From: Bremerella sp. JC817
Lineage (GTDB): Bacteria > Planctomycetota > Planctomycetia > Pirellulales > Pirellulaceae
NCBI RefSeq assembly: GCF_040718835.1
Contig: NZ_JBFEFG010000241.1
Coordinates: forward strand, 100,291-164,290
Length of the DNA stretch: 64,000 bases
Direction of reading: 5' to 3'
In this document: positions 27,215 through 35,996 of the stretch, in pieces
Position numbering within the stretch: position 1 is the first letter of the stretch
Layout: every line of letters starts with the position of its first letter
Position numbers and translations under genes: made by a program
Notes under the pieces: generated by a model
The model's input: the letters and a program-made list of their open reading frames with translations, nothing else
Databases searched by the model: none
Told to the model about the DNA's origin: nothing

Positions 27215-27255
27215 AACTTCGGCCGAAGCAGTCATGCCTCGGCCGAAGTTGTTTC
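27215..27255 (+). terminator. Intrinsic terminator after first rhodanese gene
   Basis: A 12-bp stem AACTTCGGCCGA/TCGGCCGAAGTT (27215-27226/27239-27250) is followed by GTTTCTTGCC. Confidence 0.78.
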
Positions 27256-27356
27256 TTGCCTGCGTATCGCCTGCGAGAAAACCGGAACGCATCCGGGTAT
27301 AATGAAACGCTATCGAATCACCATTCCCTCGCCGACTTCCAATAGGATTCGTCCCG

Positions 27357-27761
27357 ATGAAATATGCTTTTCGCCATCTACTGCTGGGCCTGCTGACGAT
27401 TTTCGCGTGTTCCTCGAGTGCCCTGGCCGCCGACCTGAAAGAGATCCAACAGGAAATCGAGCAGGGGAAAGCAATTCTGATCGACGTTCGCGAAGAAGAC
27501 GAATGGAAAGAGGCTCACCTCGAAAAGGCGATCCTGGTGCCCGGTTCCGAGATCGCATCAGGTGATCACAACGAAAAGATTCTGGCCAAGCTCAAAGCGG
27601 AAGCGAAGCCAGAACAGAAGATCTATTGCCACTGCAAGTCAGGCGGGCGAGCCAAGCTGACGGCCCGCCTTCTCGGCAAACTGGGTGTCGAAGTGATTCC
27701 GATCACCGAAACCTATCAAGAGATGCTCCAGGCAGGTTTTAAGCCGGCGGAACCGAAGTAG
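27357..27761 (+). CDS. Exported rhodanese-like sulfurtransferase
   Basis: 134 residues. A signal peptide (MKYAFRHLLLGLLTIFACSSSALAA) precedes a single rhodanese domain with AILIDVREEDEWKEAHLEKA and an intact active-site loop C93-KSGGRA (within YCHCKSGGRA). Such proteins move sulfane sulfur or bind thiols outside the cytoplasm. It is clearly paralogous to the upstream catalytically dead copy: the two share DLKE-x-EEGKAI/EQGKAI and NAGFK/QAGFK ends. The stop codon lies inside a hairpin. Confidence 0.88.
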   Translation: MKYAFRHLLLGLLTIFACSSSALAADLKEIQQEIEQGKAILIDVREEDEWKEAHLEKAILVPGSEIASGDHNEKILAKLKAEAKPEQKIYCHCKSGGRAKLTARLLGKLGVEVIPITETYQEMLQAGFKPAEPK

Positions 27762-27769
27762 GTTCCGCC
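27746..27769. other. Hairpin over the rhodanese stop codon
   Basis: A perfect 9-bp inverted repeat GGCGGAACC/GGTTCCGCC with a 6-base loop lies between convergent genes and includes the stop codon at 27759-27761. There is no T-tract on either side, so it may be a transcript 3' end stabiliser instead of a standard terminator. Confidence 0.55.
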
Positions 27770-27786
27770 ATTCCTCGCGGCAACGA

Positions 27787-28293
27787 CTACTGGTCGCGAC
27801 AAAACTCGAAGTAATAAAGCAGCCCGGCGATCGTCTTGCCATCGGCGATGCGACCATCGCGAACCATCGCCTTCGCTTCATCGAGCGAAACAATATGGTT
27901 CTCGATCTCTTCCCCCTCTTCGCGAGCCGGGGCATGCATCGTTAGCCCGGTCGCCAGGTAGGTATACATTTTCTCGTCCATCACACCAGGGGATGGGAAA
28001 TAGACGGTCAGCAGTTCGACCTTCTCAGCTCGGTAGCCGGTTTCTTCTTCCAGTTCGCGACCAGCGGTAATCTCAGGCGGCTCGTTCGGCTCGAGCGTTC
28101 CGGCCGGAAGTTCGTACAGCGTTTGATCGACCGCGATCCGGTAGTTCTTAATCAGGCAGACATGGTCGTCATCGACCAGCGGCAAGATCACCGCGGCGCC
28201 GGGGTGACGCATGACATCGCGCGGGCGTTCTCCTTGCCAGACGCGTTCGATATTGAATCGGACTCCCTCGAATACCGTCTCAGGCTGCTTCAT
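27787..28293 (-). CDS. Nudix hydrolase, ADP-ribose pyrophosphatase type
   Basis: 168 residues. The Nudix box GTLEPNEPPEITAGRELEEETGY (split here as G-x5-E-x7-REL-x-EE-x-GY) is complete. The preceding LIKNYRIAVDQTLYELPAG matches the ADP-ribose/NudF-type branch. It hydrolyses nucleoside diphosphate-X compounds, probably ADP-sugars, with divalent metal. AAGGAG lies seven bases before the ATG. It faces the rhodanese gene convergently. Confidence 0.92.
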   Translation of the reverse strand: MKQPETVFEGVRFNIERVWQGERPRDVMRHPGAAVILPLVDDDHVCLIKNYRIAVDQTLYELPAGTLEPNEPPEITAGRELEEETGYRAEKVELLTVYFPSPGVMDEKMYTYLATGLTMHAPAREEGEEIENHIVSLDEAKAMVRDGRIADGKTIAGLLYYFEFCRDQ

Positions 28294-28380
28294 CAGACAA
28301 CTCCTTCTCTGCGGGTGACACGGCGGACGAACACAACCTTCATTGTGCCGTACGATTCCGGCCGTTCGAAGGCGGGCCCG

Positions 28381-29433
28381 TCAAGAATCAAGTTCGTCGG
28401 TTGCCAGTTCCAGCGGATGGCCAGGGACCAGGGCATTTCCTTTTCCCAAGGTGTACAGCCCATGGAACAGCAGGTTGAAAAGCACCACGCCCACGAGCGC
28501 CCCGACCAACGGCCAGCCAGTGACATGTTCGTGCACCAGCGTCCAGACGAATTGACCAATACATAAGATCGACACCACAACCAGCGTCGGGGTTCGACTG
28601 ATCAGGTTCACGATTAACGCCCCGAACGGCGCCCCTAAGGCCACAATCGGTGCGGCGGCCAACCAGTTCGCAAAGACTTCAGGCGCGATGTGGTAGACCT
28701 CGGGCCGGAATGTCGCCAGCAAACCATTCGAGGCAATACCGACCACCGACGTGAACGCCATCAGAATCACCGAGGTTGGGATCGCGACTTTCAGGTCGGC
28801 TCGATACAGCAAAACCAGCGTGGCGTAGATCATCATGTCGATCCCGACGCCGGTAATGGATGAAGCGATACCGCCGGTGACACCGATGGCCAAGCCGATC
28901 CACAAATCAAGTCGATGCCATTGCCGCGACGGCTGATGGGCCGAGACCAATTCGCGCAGCTTCACCAGGTGCAAGATGCCAAAGCTCGCCCAGATGACGC
29001 CGAAGATCAGCTTCACCCAGAGGTCCGGCACCCAAGGGGCCACCCATGCCGCACCCAGCGGCGTGCCGATCAGTGCCCCCACCAACGCAGGCCGAAGCAG
29101 TCCCCAGTCGACGCTTCGCCCCGAAGAGAGGATGTAGATTGTCGCCGAGGTCATCCCGATCGACTGGATCGCCAGGCCGAAGTTGCGCCCCAGTGCCCCA
29201 GGGAAATCGAACAGTAACACCAAGACGGGAAAGGCGACCGTGCCGCCTCCCATGGGGGTCGAGCCTGCCACGTACGATCCCACCGACATCGTTAGCGCGA
29301 TCGGCCAGTGGTGGAGAACCGTCGAAACATATCCCCCCACCAAGACCAGCGTCAGCCAGGCCGAATAGAAAATCGTCAGCCACAACCAGAACGGCCACAT
29401 GCGAGGCCAAGAGCCGAAACGAAGAAACCCCAT
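28381..29433 (-). CDS. TauE/SafE (TSUP) family permease
   Basis: About 350 residues from the ATG at 29433, with GGGA upstream; a TTG at 29469 is the first possible start. About eight membrane helices occur in two similar halves. The signature segments are SVGSYVAGSTPMGGGTVAFPVLVLL and VTGGIASSITGVGIDMMIY, which fit TSUP sulfite/organosulfonate or sulfur-compound exporters. Substrate unknown. Neighbouring exported rhodaneses hint weakly at sulfur chemistry, but this is only an inference. Confidence 0.85.
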   Translation of the reverse strand: MGFLRFGSWPRMWPFWLWLTIFYSAWLTLVLVGGYVSTVLHHWPIALTMSVGSYVAGSTPMGGGTVAFPVLVLLFDFPGALGRNFGLAIQSIGMTSATIYILSSGRSVDWGLLRPALVGALIGTPLGAAWVAPWVPDLWVKLIFGVIWASFGILHLVKLRELVSAHQPSRQWHRLDLWIGLAIGVTGGIASSITGVGIDMMIYATLVLLYRADLKVAIPTSVILMAFTSVVGIASNGLLATFRPEVYHIAPEVFANWLAAAPIVALGAPFGALIVNLISRTPTLVVVSILCIGQFVWTLVHEHVTGWPLVGALVGVVLFNLLFHGLYTLGKGNALVPGHPLELATDELDS

Positions 29434-29704
29434 TGAGGGCAATTCCCGGAAAGCGGTAGCAGGGAACAAACAGCTTTGATTGTTCGCGTTGCAACAACAC
29501 TTGTCAAGACAATCGTCTGAAACGAATCGCCCGATGGAATTCTCGATGGCGAAACCAGGTTCCCCCTGTTAGACTCGACAGAGTAAGGGTTTCCATCCAG
29601 CAAGTCCGATGACCTGCTGGTTCGGGAATGCCTTTCTGGTGGTGACTCGCTTGGCGGATGAGTGACAACCAGGAGGAGTCCGTACGTCTAAGCATTAAGC
29701 CAAC

Positions 29705-30823
29705 GTGGTCACGCAACACCTCGATCCCGATCATCCGCCACCCAAACGCAAAGCACCGCTGACAGGCCCCATTCGTAAGATGGCCACTGGTGGAGCTCTC
29801 TTTGTTGCGATTTGTGTCGTGGCGGTCGCTGGCTACATGTCGCATGGTTGGCGAATGGACGACGCCATCTACATGGTGATCATCACCATCTTCGGCGTCG
29901 GTTATGGAGAAGTCCAACCGGTCGAGTCCCCTGCCCTGCGAGCCCTGACCATCATGGTGATCATCGCAGGCTACGGAGCAGTCATTTACACCATCGGCGG
30001 CTTCATGCAGATGCTGGTCGACGGTGAACTTCAGAAGGCACTAGGAGCGAGACGCATGTCGCTGGAAATCGATCGCCTCGAGAAACACACCATTATCTGT
30101 GGCGTCGGCCGCATGGGATCGATCCTGGCCCGCGAACTAAACTCCGCTGGCAAGCCGTTTGTCGTGATCGACACCGACGAGCGCCGTTTGAACGCCGCCC
30201 AGGAACTGGGCTATCTGTGGATCAGTGGCGACGCGACCGACGAACATGTTTTGGAACTGGCCGGAATCAAACGTGCCTCGGTCTTGGCGACCGTTCTGTC
30301 CGAAGACGCCACGAACGTGTTTGTCGCCGTGACGGCCCGGGGCATGAACCCCGACATCATGATCATTGCCCGCGGCGAGAACCCCAAAACCGAGAAGAAG
30401 TTGATCGGCTGCGGGGCGAACAAGGTCGTTCTGCCCACCGCGATTGGAGCGAAGAAGCTCGCCCAGATGATCATTCGCCCTTCGGCGGAAAACATGCTAG
30501 AACAAGTCACCACGCAAGGCGACATGAACGACGAATTGGGCCGCATTGGCCTGCGGTTCGACGAGTTAGTCGTGGCGGCGGGCTCGGCGCTGGTCGACAA
30601 AACGATCAGCAGCATCGAACTCCGCAGTAACCATGGTTTTCTGATCGTCGGTCTGCGGCGAAAAGATGGCTCGACGCTCCTCAATCCGCCTGCCGAAACC
30701 GTGTTGGCCACCGGTGATATCGTGATCGTTTTAGGGCACACCAACGACATCCCACAACTTGCCGAACGTTTCTGTGCGACACGCGGCAAGGTGACCTATC
30801 GCGGCGTAACCGTCGACCACTAG
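29705..30823 (+). CDS. Two-TM potassium channel-like protein with RCK domains
   Basis: 372 residues with a GTG start at 29705 (an in-frame stop just upstream excludes longer forms). TM1 (~29-48), a pore loop with the filter-like TIFGVGYGE (~61-69) and TM2 (~75-100) are followed by RCK-N/TrkA-N (~107-230, IICGVGRMGSILARELNSAGKPFVVIDTDE) and RCK-C/TrkA-C (~255-345). This is the MthK-like plan of ligand-gated K+ channels. The filter reads GVGYG, which still contains the core GYG. NAD or other ligand binding to the Rossmann fold is likely. The GNAT gene lies 17 bases downstream. Confidence 0.9.
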   Translation: MVTQHLDPDHPPPKRKAPLTGPIRKMATGGALFVAICVVAVAGYMSHGWRMDDAIYMVIITIFGVGYGEVQPVESPALRALTIMVIIAGYGAVIYTIGGFMQMLVDGELQKALGARRMSLEIDRLEKHTIICGVGRMGSILARELNSAGKPFVVIDTDERRLNAAQELGYLWISGDATDEHVLELAGIKRASVLATVLSEDATNVFVAVTARGMNPDIMIIARGENPKTEKKLIGCGANKVVLPTAIGAKKLAQMIIRPSAENMLEQVTTQGDMNDELGRIGLRFDELVVAAGSALVDKTISSIELRSNHGFLIVGLRRKDGSTLLNPPAETVLATGDIVIVLGHTNDIPQLAERFCATRGKVTYRGVTVDH

Positions 30824-30840
30824 CCCCAACTATCGAGAGC

Positions 30841-31305
30841 ATGGATGTTCGCGACGCTTTGCCTGAAGAGTATCCTCAACTCTGGCAACTGTTTTACGAG
30901 ACGATTCACTCTGTCAATGCCCGCGAATATTCGCCTGAGCAACTCGACGCGTGGGCACCAGCCGAAATTGAAATGTCCCGCTGGGAAGCTCGAATGGCGA
31001 GCATCCATCCGTTTGTCGCCATCGAAGAACACGAGATCGCTGGCTTCTGCGATGTTCAGCCGGACGGCCTGATCGACATGTTCTTCGTCCATCATCAATG
31101 GCAGCGCCGCGGCGTCGGCCGAATGCTCTTCGCCGAGATCGAGCGGCGTGCCGAAGCAATGAAGCTGACATCGCTGCACTCGCATGTCAGCTTGACCGCG
31201 CGTTCCTTCTTCGAGGCTCACGGCTTCTCGGTTGAAGAGCCACAGCAAGTGACGATCAATGGCCAGACGCTGAGCAACTTCCTGATGCGACGCTCGCTTA
31301 ATTGA
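30841..31305 (+). CDS. GNAT-family N-acetyltransferase (YafP-like)
   Basis: 154 residues forming a single GNAT domain with FFVHHQWQRRGVGRMLFAEIE (acetyl-CoA motif Q-x-x-G-x-G) and ARSFFEAHGFSVEEPQQV near the end. GAGAG precedes the ATG. It starts 17 bases after the channel gene and overlaps the 3' end of the convergent pectate lyase gene by eight bases. Substrate unknown. Confidence 0.85.
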   Translation: MDVRDALPEEYPQLWQLFYETIHSVNAREYSPEQLDAWAPAEIEMSRWEARMASIHPFVAIEEHEIAGFCDVQPDGLIDMFFVHHQWQRRGVGRMLFAEIERRAEAMKLTSLHSHVSLTARSFFEAHGFSVEEPQQVTINGQTLSNFLMRRSLN

Positions 31306-32734
31306 TGCTCTTAAGATAAGTGCTCAGGTCGACCAGGTTGTCGGCGAAAGTCTCGCTCGAGATGAATTGATCGCCCGGCTTGAACCGCTGATCCCCAACC
31401 AGGCGTTCATCCTTGAAGGTCGTGATCCAGCGACCTTCGCTGTCGAGCGACTTGAGGATTCGATTCACGTCGCTGACCGACACGCTCCGTCGACTCCCAT
31501 ATTGGCGTGGCAGTTTGAGTACGCGATTGGTGCGGTCTTTCAGGTATGCCACCTTCGAGTCGGTCTTCCAGCCGTAGTGATCTGGCAGGTTCGTATCGTC
31601 GTAAGTCAGCACGTAGTTCTTCCCCTCGCGGTTCATATAGAGGGGGTGATTGGTCTTCAGCTCGTAGTAACGGGCCAGTTGCCCATTGGGCAGCTTTGAA
31701 GACTCCAGGTAAGCGATTCCCTTCCCGCACGGATCCAAGTATTTTCGATCACGGGTAACCTGAAAGATGCTCAACAACGCATCCATCGCGTCGACCGACT
31801 CTCGGCCGGCGATCGCTGGTGGCTCGAACTTGCGAGCCCAGATCGGTTTCATGTCGTAGCTATACTGTTGGGCCCAGCCTGGCTGTGGATCGGGCATCTG
31901 AGCGAGAATCAGAAAGTCGCCCAACTTCTTCGCAGCCTCCAAGTAGCGGGGATCTTTATAGATCTCGTTCGCATCGAGTAGCACCTCGGTGACACTACCT
32001 GCCAGGCCATCGTTGAGCGTATACATGTCCCAGTAATTCTTGACGCGACCTTCGGTCTTCCAGTCGTAGTCAGGATACGACGCCGGGACAACGGGCAACG
32101 AAGAATCTACAGGTCCGGTCCATACCTGAGGAAACGCACCGTTGGGAAACTGAGCCGCCAACAAGGCATCGAGTCCGGTCATCGCGGCGGTGTGGATCGC
32201 TTTGTTTTCAAAGTTGTATGTCTTGTCCAACCGCATGAGAAACCGCAGGGCCGATTGCGTCTGATCGTCGTCGAGCGACGAGTTGTTCTTTCCTTTGCCG
32301 TGACCATTGCGATAGAACGCGACCCGTTCTCCTTGCGGATTGAAGTCGATGCAGTTCGTCCATCCGCCAGACTGCAGCTGCCCGTAGATCAATGCCGTGG
32401 CCGCTTCGGTCGCGGCATCCAAGTAAAACGAATCGCTGGTGGCCTCATACGCATCCAGGAACGCCATCCCCACGGTCGGCGTCCCTGGCGGCTGCACCCA
32501 GATTTGCTCCGGCGATGCCACCCCTTCGCCAAATCGCTGCTTTAAGTCGGAACTGTAGAAGTAAACATAGCCGCCGCGGACAGCGACCTGAGAACGGTAG
32601 AACGTCGCTGCCTTCTTCATTTGTGCCAACACTCTACTGGCGTTCGGTGGCTGCTCGGTCGTTGCCGCAGCGACGGGCAGCACCCATCCAATCAGACATA
32701 ACGTAAACACGAGCAGACGAACAGCGATTGGCAT
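31298..32734 (-). CDS. Exported pectate lyase, PL10-type
   Basis: 478 residues. A signal peptide (MPIAVRLLVFTLCLIGWVLPVAAA) precedes an alpha-toroid domain resembling PL10 pectate lyases (Pec_lyase). Segments supporting this are GGWTNCIDF, SSLDDDQTQSALRFL, YTLNDGLAGSVTEVLL, PGWAQQY and the DYDWKTEGRVKNYWDMYTLNDG region. The enzyme would cleave polygalacturonate by beta-elimination outside the cytoplasm; planctomycetes commonly degrade algal or plant polysaccharides. No CBM or anchor is visible. It overlaps the convergent GNAT gene by eight bases. Confidence 0.8.
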   Translation of the reverse strand: MPIAVRLLVFTLCLIGWVLPVAAATTEQPPNASRVLAQMKKAATFYRSQVAVRGGYVYFYSSDLKQRFGEGVASPEQIWVQPPGTPTVGMAFLDAYEATSDSFYLDAATEAATALIYGQLQSGGWTNCIDFNPQGERVAFYRNGHGKGKNNSSLDDDQTQSALRFLMRLDKTYNFENKAIHTAAMTGLDALLAAQFPNGAFPQVWTGPVDSSLPVVPASYPDYDWKTEGRVKNYWDMYTLNDGLAGSVTEVLLDANEIYKDPRYLEAAKKLGDFLILAQMPDPQPGWAQQYSYDMKPIWARKFEPPAIAGRESVDAMDALLSIFQVTRDRKYLDPCGKGIAYLESSKLPNGQLARYYELKTNHPLYMNREGKNYVLTYDDTNLPDHYGWKTDSKVAYLKDRTNRVLKLPRQYGSRRSVSVSDVNRILKSLDSEGRWITTFKDERLVGDQRFKPGDQFISSETFADNLVDLSTYLKSIN

Positions 32735-32822
32735 GGCAGAGGCCTTCCGGAGGGAATTCGAGAGGGGGTGGAAAAGTTCTCTCGAATATACCGGCCGCAG
32801 ATGCGCGAAGAAAGCAACTTCT

Positions 32823-33125
32823 TCAGGAGGGCCAACGCAGAAGCATGGGAATGATCCCCAGCGTGAGCATCACCAGCCAAACCACGATCTGCAAGATGAT
32901 CCCTGGTGTCGGCTCGCCGCCGGAATGCGAAAAACCATCGGATGATTGTCGGTGCATTCGGTCTGCTTCTTCCGGCCAGAAGAGCATCCCGAGCAAAACA
33001 AGAAACCCGAAAGCAATCGCTGCCGTGCGATTCAGTTCGCCGGTCGTCACCAGGCAATCCAGCACCACAGCCGCCGCGAAAATACAGCCTGCGATGCGAT
33101 TCCAGGTCCACTCGATCGCCTCCAC
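32823..33125 (-). CDS. Small membrane protein of unknown function
   Basis: 100 residues from a GTG at 33125, supported by GGAGG eight bases upstream. Three hydrophobic segments (~10-25, ~33-50 and ~74-96) surround a short His/Ser/Glu-rich loop with RMHRQSSDGFSHSGGEP. I do not recognise a family. The good ribosome binding site and membrane-type composition support a real gene. Confidence 0.6.
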   Translation of the reverse strand: MEAIEWTWNRIAGCIFAAAVVLDCLVTTGELNRTAAIAFGFLVLLGMLFWPEEADRMHRQSSDGFSHSGGEPTPGIILQIVVWLVMLTLGIIPMLLRWPS

Positions 33126-33147
33126 CGATTTGCCTCCATCAACAAGA

Positions 33148-33178
33148 AATGACCCTGGTTAGTTTACCCAGGGTCATT
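33148..33178 (-). terminator. Intrinsic terminator after VOC gene
   Basis: An 11-bp stem AATGACCCTGG/CCAGGGTCATT (33148-33158/33168-33178) is followed leftward by TCTTGTTG. Confidence 0.8.
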
Positions 33179-33220
33179 CGTTTGATCGGCAGAAATCTTG
33201 CGGCATTGGCAAGCCGAAAG

Positions 33221-33694
33221 CTAATTTTCCTCGGCCATCTGCTGGACAGCCGCTTTGATTTCCTCAGGCGATACTTGCCGCTGCGGCGTGGCCAACGACC
33301 AGTTATGGCCGAACGGATCGACCACGACGCCGTACCGATCTCCCCAGAACATATCAGTGGCAGGCATGCGAACCGTCGCCCCGGCTTCTTCGGCCTGCTG
33401 CATGGCGGCGTCGACATCTTCGACGTAGCGATGAATCGTTACCGGCGAACCACCAAGTGCCTTCGGTGACTGCAGCTTGCCATCGCAGTACTCTGGGAAA
33501 TCGTCCGCGATGAAGAAGTGAGCGTCACCAATGACCAGTTCACAATGCATGATCTTTTCGCCATCGGCCGCGTGCAGACGGAACATTTCGGTCGCACCGA
33601 AGGCCTTCTTATAGAACTCGATCGCTTCCGGGCAAGGATCGCACACCAGGTGAGGAATAAAACCAGGGCGACCAGCAGGAACAGGTGCAGACAT
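33221..33694 (-). CDS. VOC-superfamily (glyoxalase/PhnB-like) protein
   Basis: 157 residues. Two paired beta-alpha-beta-beta-beta modules are visible (IPHLVCDPCPEAIEFYKKAFGATEMFR and VEDVDAAMQQAEEAGATVRMPATDMFWGDRYGVVVDPFGHNWSLAT). The pattern WGDRYGVVVDPFGHNW is typical of PhnB-like VOC proteins, often linked to antibiotic or glyoxalase-type chemistry, though many have no known activity. GGAAGGA precedes the ATG. A second VOC gene follows upstream on the same strand. Confidence 0.88.
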   Translation of the reverse strand: MSAPVPAGRPGFIPHLVCDPCPEAIEFYKKAFGATEMFRLHAADGEKIMHCELVIGDAHFFIADDFPEYCDGKLQSPKALGGSPVTIHRYVEDVDAAMQQAEEAGATVRMPATDMFWGDRYGVVVDPFGHNWSLATPQRQVSPEEIKAAVQQMAEEN

Positions 33695-33758
33695 ATTGTT
33701 GTCCTTCCAAGGAAGTAGTTTTGAAATCAGGAAATCGAACCATCAGAACGCCATGGCA

Positions 33759-34232
33759 CTAGGCGTCGTTATAGGCAGTTTGCAGGGCATGCAGATCGAG
33801 CTTTTCCATCTGCATCATCGCGGCCATCACCATTTGTGACTTCGCAGGGTCAGGATCGCCAAGCAAGGTTTTGAGCCTTGTCGGGACGACCTGCCACGAA
33901 ACTCCGAACTTGTCTTTCAACCATCCGCAGCGGGAAGGCTCGCCACCTTCAGTAAGCTTGTCCCAGTAATAATCGATCTCTTCCGCCGATTCGCAGTTGA
34001 CGACTAACGAGATCGCTTCGGTGAAGGTGAAGATCGGTCCGCCATTCAAGGCGACAAAGCGTTGGCCTTGAATCTCGAACTCGATGGTCATGATCGAGCC
34101 CTCGGGGCCTGGACCGACCTCGCCATAGCGGGTTTCAGAAAGGATCTTGGCATCGTCGAAGACCGACACGTAGAACCGAGCCGCTTCTTCCGCTTGATCG
34201 TTGAACCAAAGAAATGTCGTAATACCTTGCAT
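33759..34232 (-). CDS. VOC-superfamily protein (3-demethylubiquinone methyltransferase-like)
   Basis: 157 residues. The sequence QGITTFLWFNDQAEEAARFYVSVFDDAKIL and FTFTEAISLVVNCESAEEIDYYWDKL, followed by CGWLKDKFGVSWQVVP, is the pattern of the family misnamed '3-demethylubiquinone-9 3-methyltransferase' (PhnB-like). The true reaction is unknown. GGGAGAG precedes the ATG. It lies 64 bases upstream of the other VOC gene, so they are likely co-transcribed paralogs of the same fold. Confidence 0.88.
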   Translation of the reverse strand: MQGITTFLWFNDQAEEAARFYVSVFDDAKILSETRYGEVGPGPEGSIMTIEFEIQGQRFVALNGGPIFTFTEAISLVVNCESAEEIDYYWDKLTEGGEPSRCGWLKDKFGVSWQVVPTRLKTLLGDPDPAKSQMVMAAMMQMEKLDLHALQTAYNDA

Positions 34233-34327
34233 GGTTTCTCTCTCCCGAGATTAGAACGAATCGCCTGTTTACCAAGTAGTCGTTCTCGCATCTCCTCATT
34301 CGACAATCAGCGAAAAACTTTTCCTCC

Positions 34328-35419
34328 CTAAATCACGGCCGCTTTGACACAGTTAATGGGAGGCAGCGATTCAAAAAGGCAGGTCCAGCCATCACCACCT
34401 TCGTTGCCCATCCACAACTGACCGGTCGTCGTTCCGAAATAGACCGCTGGTGAATCGCACGAGTCGATTGTCATGGCGTCTCGCAAGACCGTGAAGAAAC
34501 CATCTTTCTTCGGTAGCCCTTTGGTCAGCTTCTTCCACTTGCGGCCGCCGTTGGTGCTTCGCCAAACAGCGGGCTTACCTTCCGGACAGGTTCGCGTCGA
34601 CGGTTCAAGCGGTACCACGTAGATCGTTTCAGGATCGTGCGGATGCACGACGATCGGAAACCCAAAGTCGGAAGGCAAACCTTCCGCGATCGATTCCCAG
34701 GTATGCCCGTAATCGTCGCTCCGCAGCACACCGATGCCAGGCCGATCGGGCCAACCGCCATGGTTTTGCATATAAAGCCTACCGGGTGCGGCCGGATGCC
34801 GGGCAATCTTATGAACGCACTGACCAAACTCAGGATAAGGATTCGGGACGAAGCCAGCGCCGACGCCGTCATTCGCGGCATCGAATGTCTTGCCGCCATC
34901 CTCACTTAGATAATGTCCCCCTGTCGAAATCCCCAGATGGATCCGGTCGCCATCCCGGACGATCGTATGCAGACAAAGCCCGCCAGCCCCAGGATGCCAA
35001 TCTTTGGAATGTTTATGGTTGCTGATGCCTGAGATCATCTCCCACGAGTTGCCGCCGTCTTCGCTGTGAAACAACGCCGCAGGCTCGACACCGGCATACA
35101 GGTCTTTGCTGCCAGGTCCCGCTTCAAGCGCCCAGATGTTGGCGAGCGAGCGGCCATCTTTCCCCGGGAAGGCTGGGGCCGACTTGGTTTCTTTGAACTT
35201 CTTCCCCAGGTCGGTCGAGGTCAACAGCTTCATCCCGAACCAGGCGTTGCAGCTAGACGCGAAAAGACGAGGCGATTTGCGGGTATCGATCAACGCCGAA
35301 TAGACCGCCACGCCGGATCCGAACGGGCCGCGAAGTTCAAAACGGCCCCGCGACTTGCTGGCCTCGGCGACAAACAGTCCCTTCTTCGTTCCTATGCACA
35401 AAACAACACGATCGGCCAT
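34328..35419 (-). CDS. Cytoplasmic BNR/Asp-box beta-propeller protein
   Basis: 363 residues without a signal peptide. Repeats of Asp-box type (HSEDGGNSWEMI, LSEDGGKTFDAA, RSDDYGHTWESI, RSTNGGRKWKKL) mark a six- or seven-bladed propeller like sialidase or VPS10 folds, but sialidase catalytic residues are not evident. The translation start is coupled to the MoaD-like gene upstream: the stop of that gene and this ATG are separated by three bases, and the last Gly-Gly codons of the upstream gene form its Shine-Dalgarno sequence. The pairing of the two suggests a shared but unknown role. Confidence 0.82.
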   Translation of the reverse strand: MADRVVLCIGTKKGLFVAEASKSRGRFELRGPFGSGVAVYSALIDTRKSPRLFASSCNAWFGMKLLTSTDLGKKFKETKSAPAFPGKDGRSLANIWALEAGPGSKDLYAGVEPAALFHSEDGGNSWEMISGISNHKHSKDWHPGAGGLCLHTIVRDGDRIHLGISTGGHYLSEDGGKTFDAANDGVGAGFVPNPYPEFGQCVHKIARHPAAPGRLYMQNHGGWPDRPGIGVLRSDDYGHTWESIAEGLPSDFGFPIVVHPHDPETIYVVPLEPSTRTCPEGKPAVWRSTNGGRKWKKLTKGLPKKDGFFTVLRDAMTIDSCDSPAVYFGTTTGQLWMGNEGGDGWTCLFESLPPINCVKAAVI

Positions 35420-35422
35420 GGG

Positions 35423-35698
35423 TTAGCCTCCTGAAACGGCGGTCATGATGAACAGAACATCGTCTGGCGTCAGCGGCGTGGCGAGCCCTTCGGTCCGATG
35501 CAGCAGGTCGTCATTCACAAACAGATGGATATGCTTGCGGACCGCCCCGGTCTCGTCGCAGACGCTGCGAAAGAGATTGGGGCGTTCTTGCTGAAGCTGA
35601 TCGAGGGCTTGCTGAACAGTGGCCGCTTCGACCTGCACCTGGGAAGCCCCCTGGCATTCCGATCGCAGCATTGAAGGAATCTGAATCGTGATAGGCAT
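35423..35698 (-). CDS. MoaD/ThiS-family ubiquitin-like sulfur carrier
   Basis: 91 residues, beta-grasp fold by pattern, with the C-terminal Gly-Gly (TAVSGG) that is adenylated and thiocarboxylated in MoaD and ThiS. Other features are IPSMLRSECQGASQVQV and VRKHIHLFVNDDLLHRTEG, as in MoaD-type proteins. No moaE, thiG or thiF is adjacent, so it is not simply a molybdopterin or thiazole gene. Its terminal codons GGA GGC double as the ribosome binding site of the following propeller gene. Confidence 0.85.
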   Translation of the reverse strand: MPITIQIPSMLRSECQGASQVQVEAATVQQALDQLQQERPNLFRSVCDETGAVRKHIHLFVNDDLLHRTEGLATPLTPDDVLFIMTAVSGG

Positions 35699-35957
35699 CG
35701 TACTACGGCCCCGGAAAAACAGAACGCCAATCTAACGGGGGCTCGGTACAGAGGTTCCCCTGCTATCTGGTCGATTGAAAGAGACAAGCTTCGACAAGCA
35801 GCTGAGAAAATTTTTATGGGGCTGAAATCGGCAATAAGTGGCCATTTCGCCCTTATCTGCACTTTCTACCCCAGAGAATGCCAGCACCGCGAACCATTTC
35901 CAGCAAGATTCCTCTAAGAAATTAGCAACTCGACCCCAGATATGGCATTGGCCCACA
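35699..35957. other. Gene-free stretch upstream of tRNA-Pro
   Basis: About 260 bases between the MoaD-like gene and the tRNA promoter, divergent region. It should contain the promoter of the leftward MoaD-propeller pair. No gene, repeat or RNA was recognised. Confidence 0.35.
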
Positions 35958-35986
35958 TTGTCAGGTCTGGGAAGGGACGCTATTAT
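35958..35986 (+). promoter_or_regulatory. Sigma-70 promoter of tRNA-Pro
   Basis: TTGTCA (35958-35963), a 17-base spacer and TATTAT (35981-35986), 11 bases before the tRNA 5' end. It is the clearest housekeeping promoter in the window. Confidence 0.75.
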
Positions 35987-35996
35987 TTCAAGTCCA

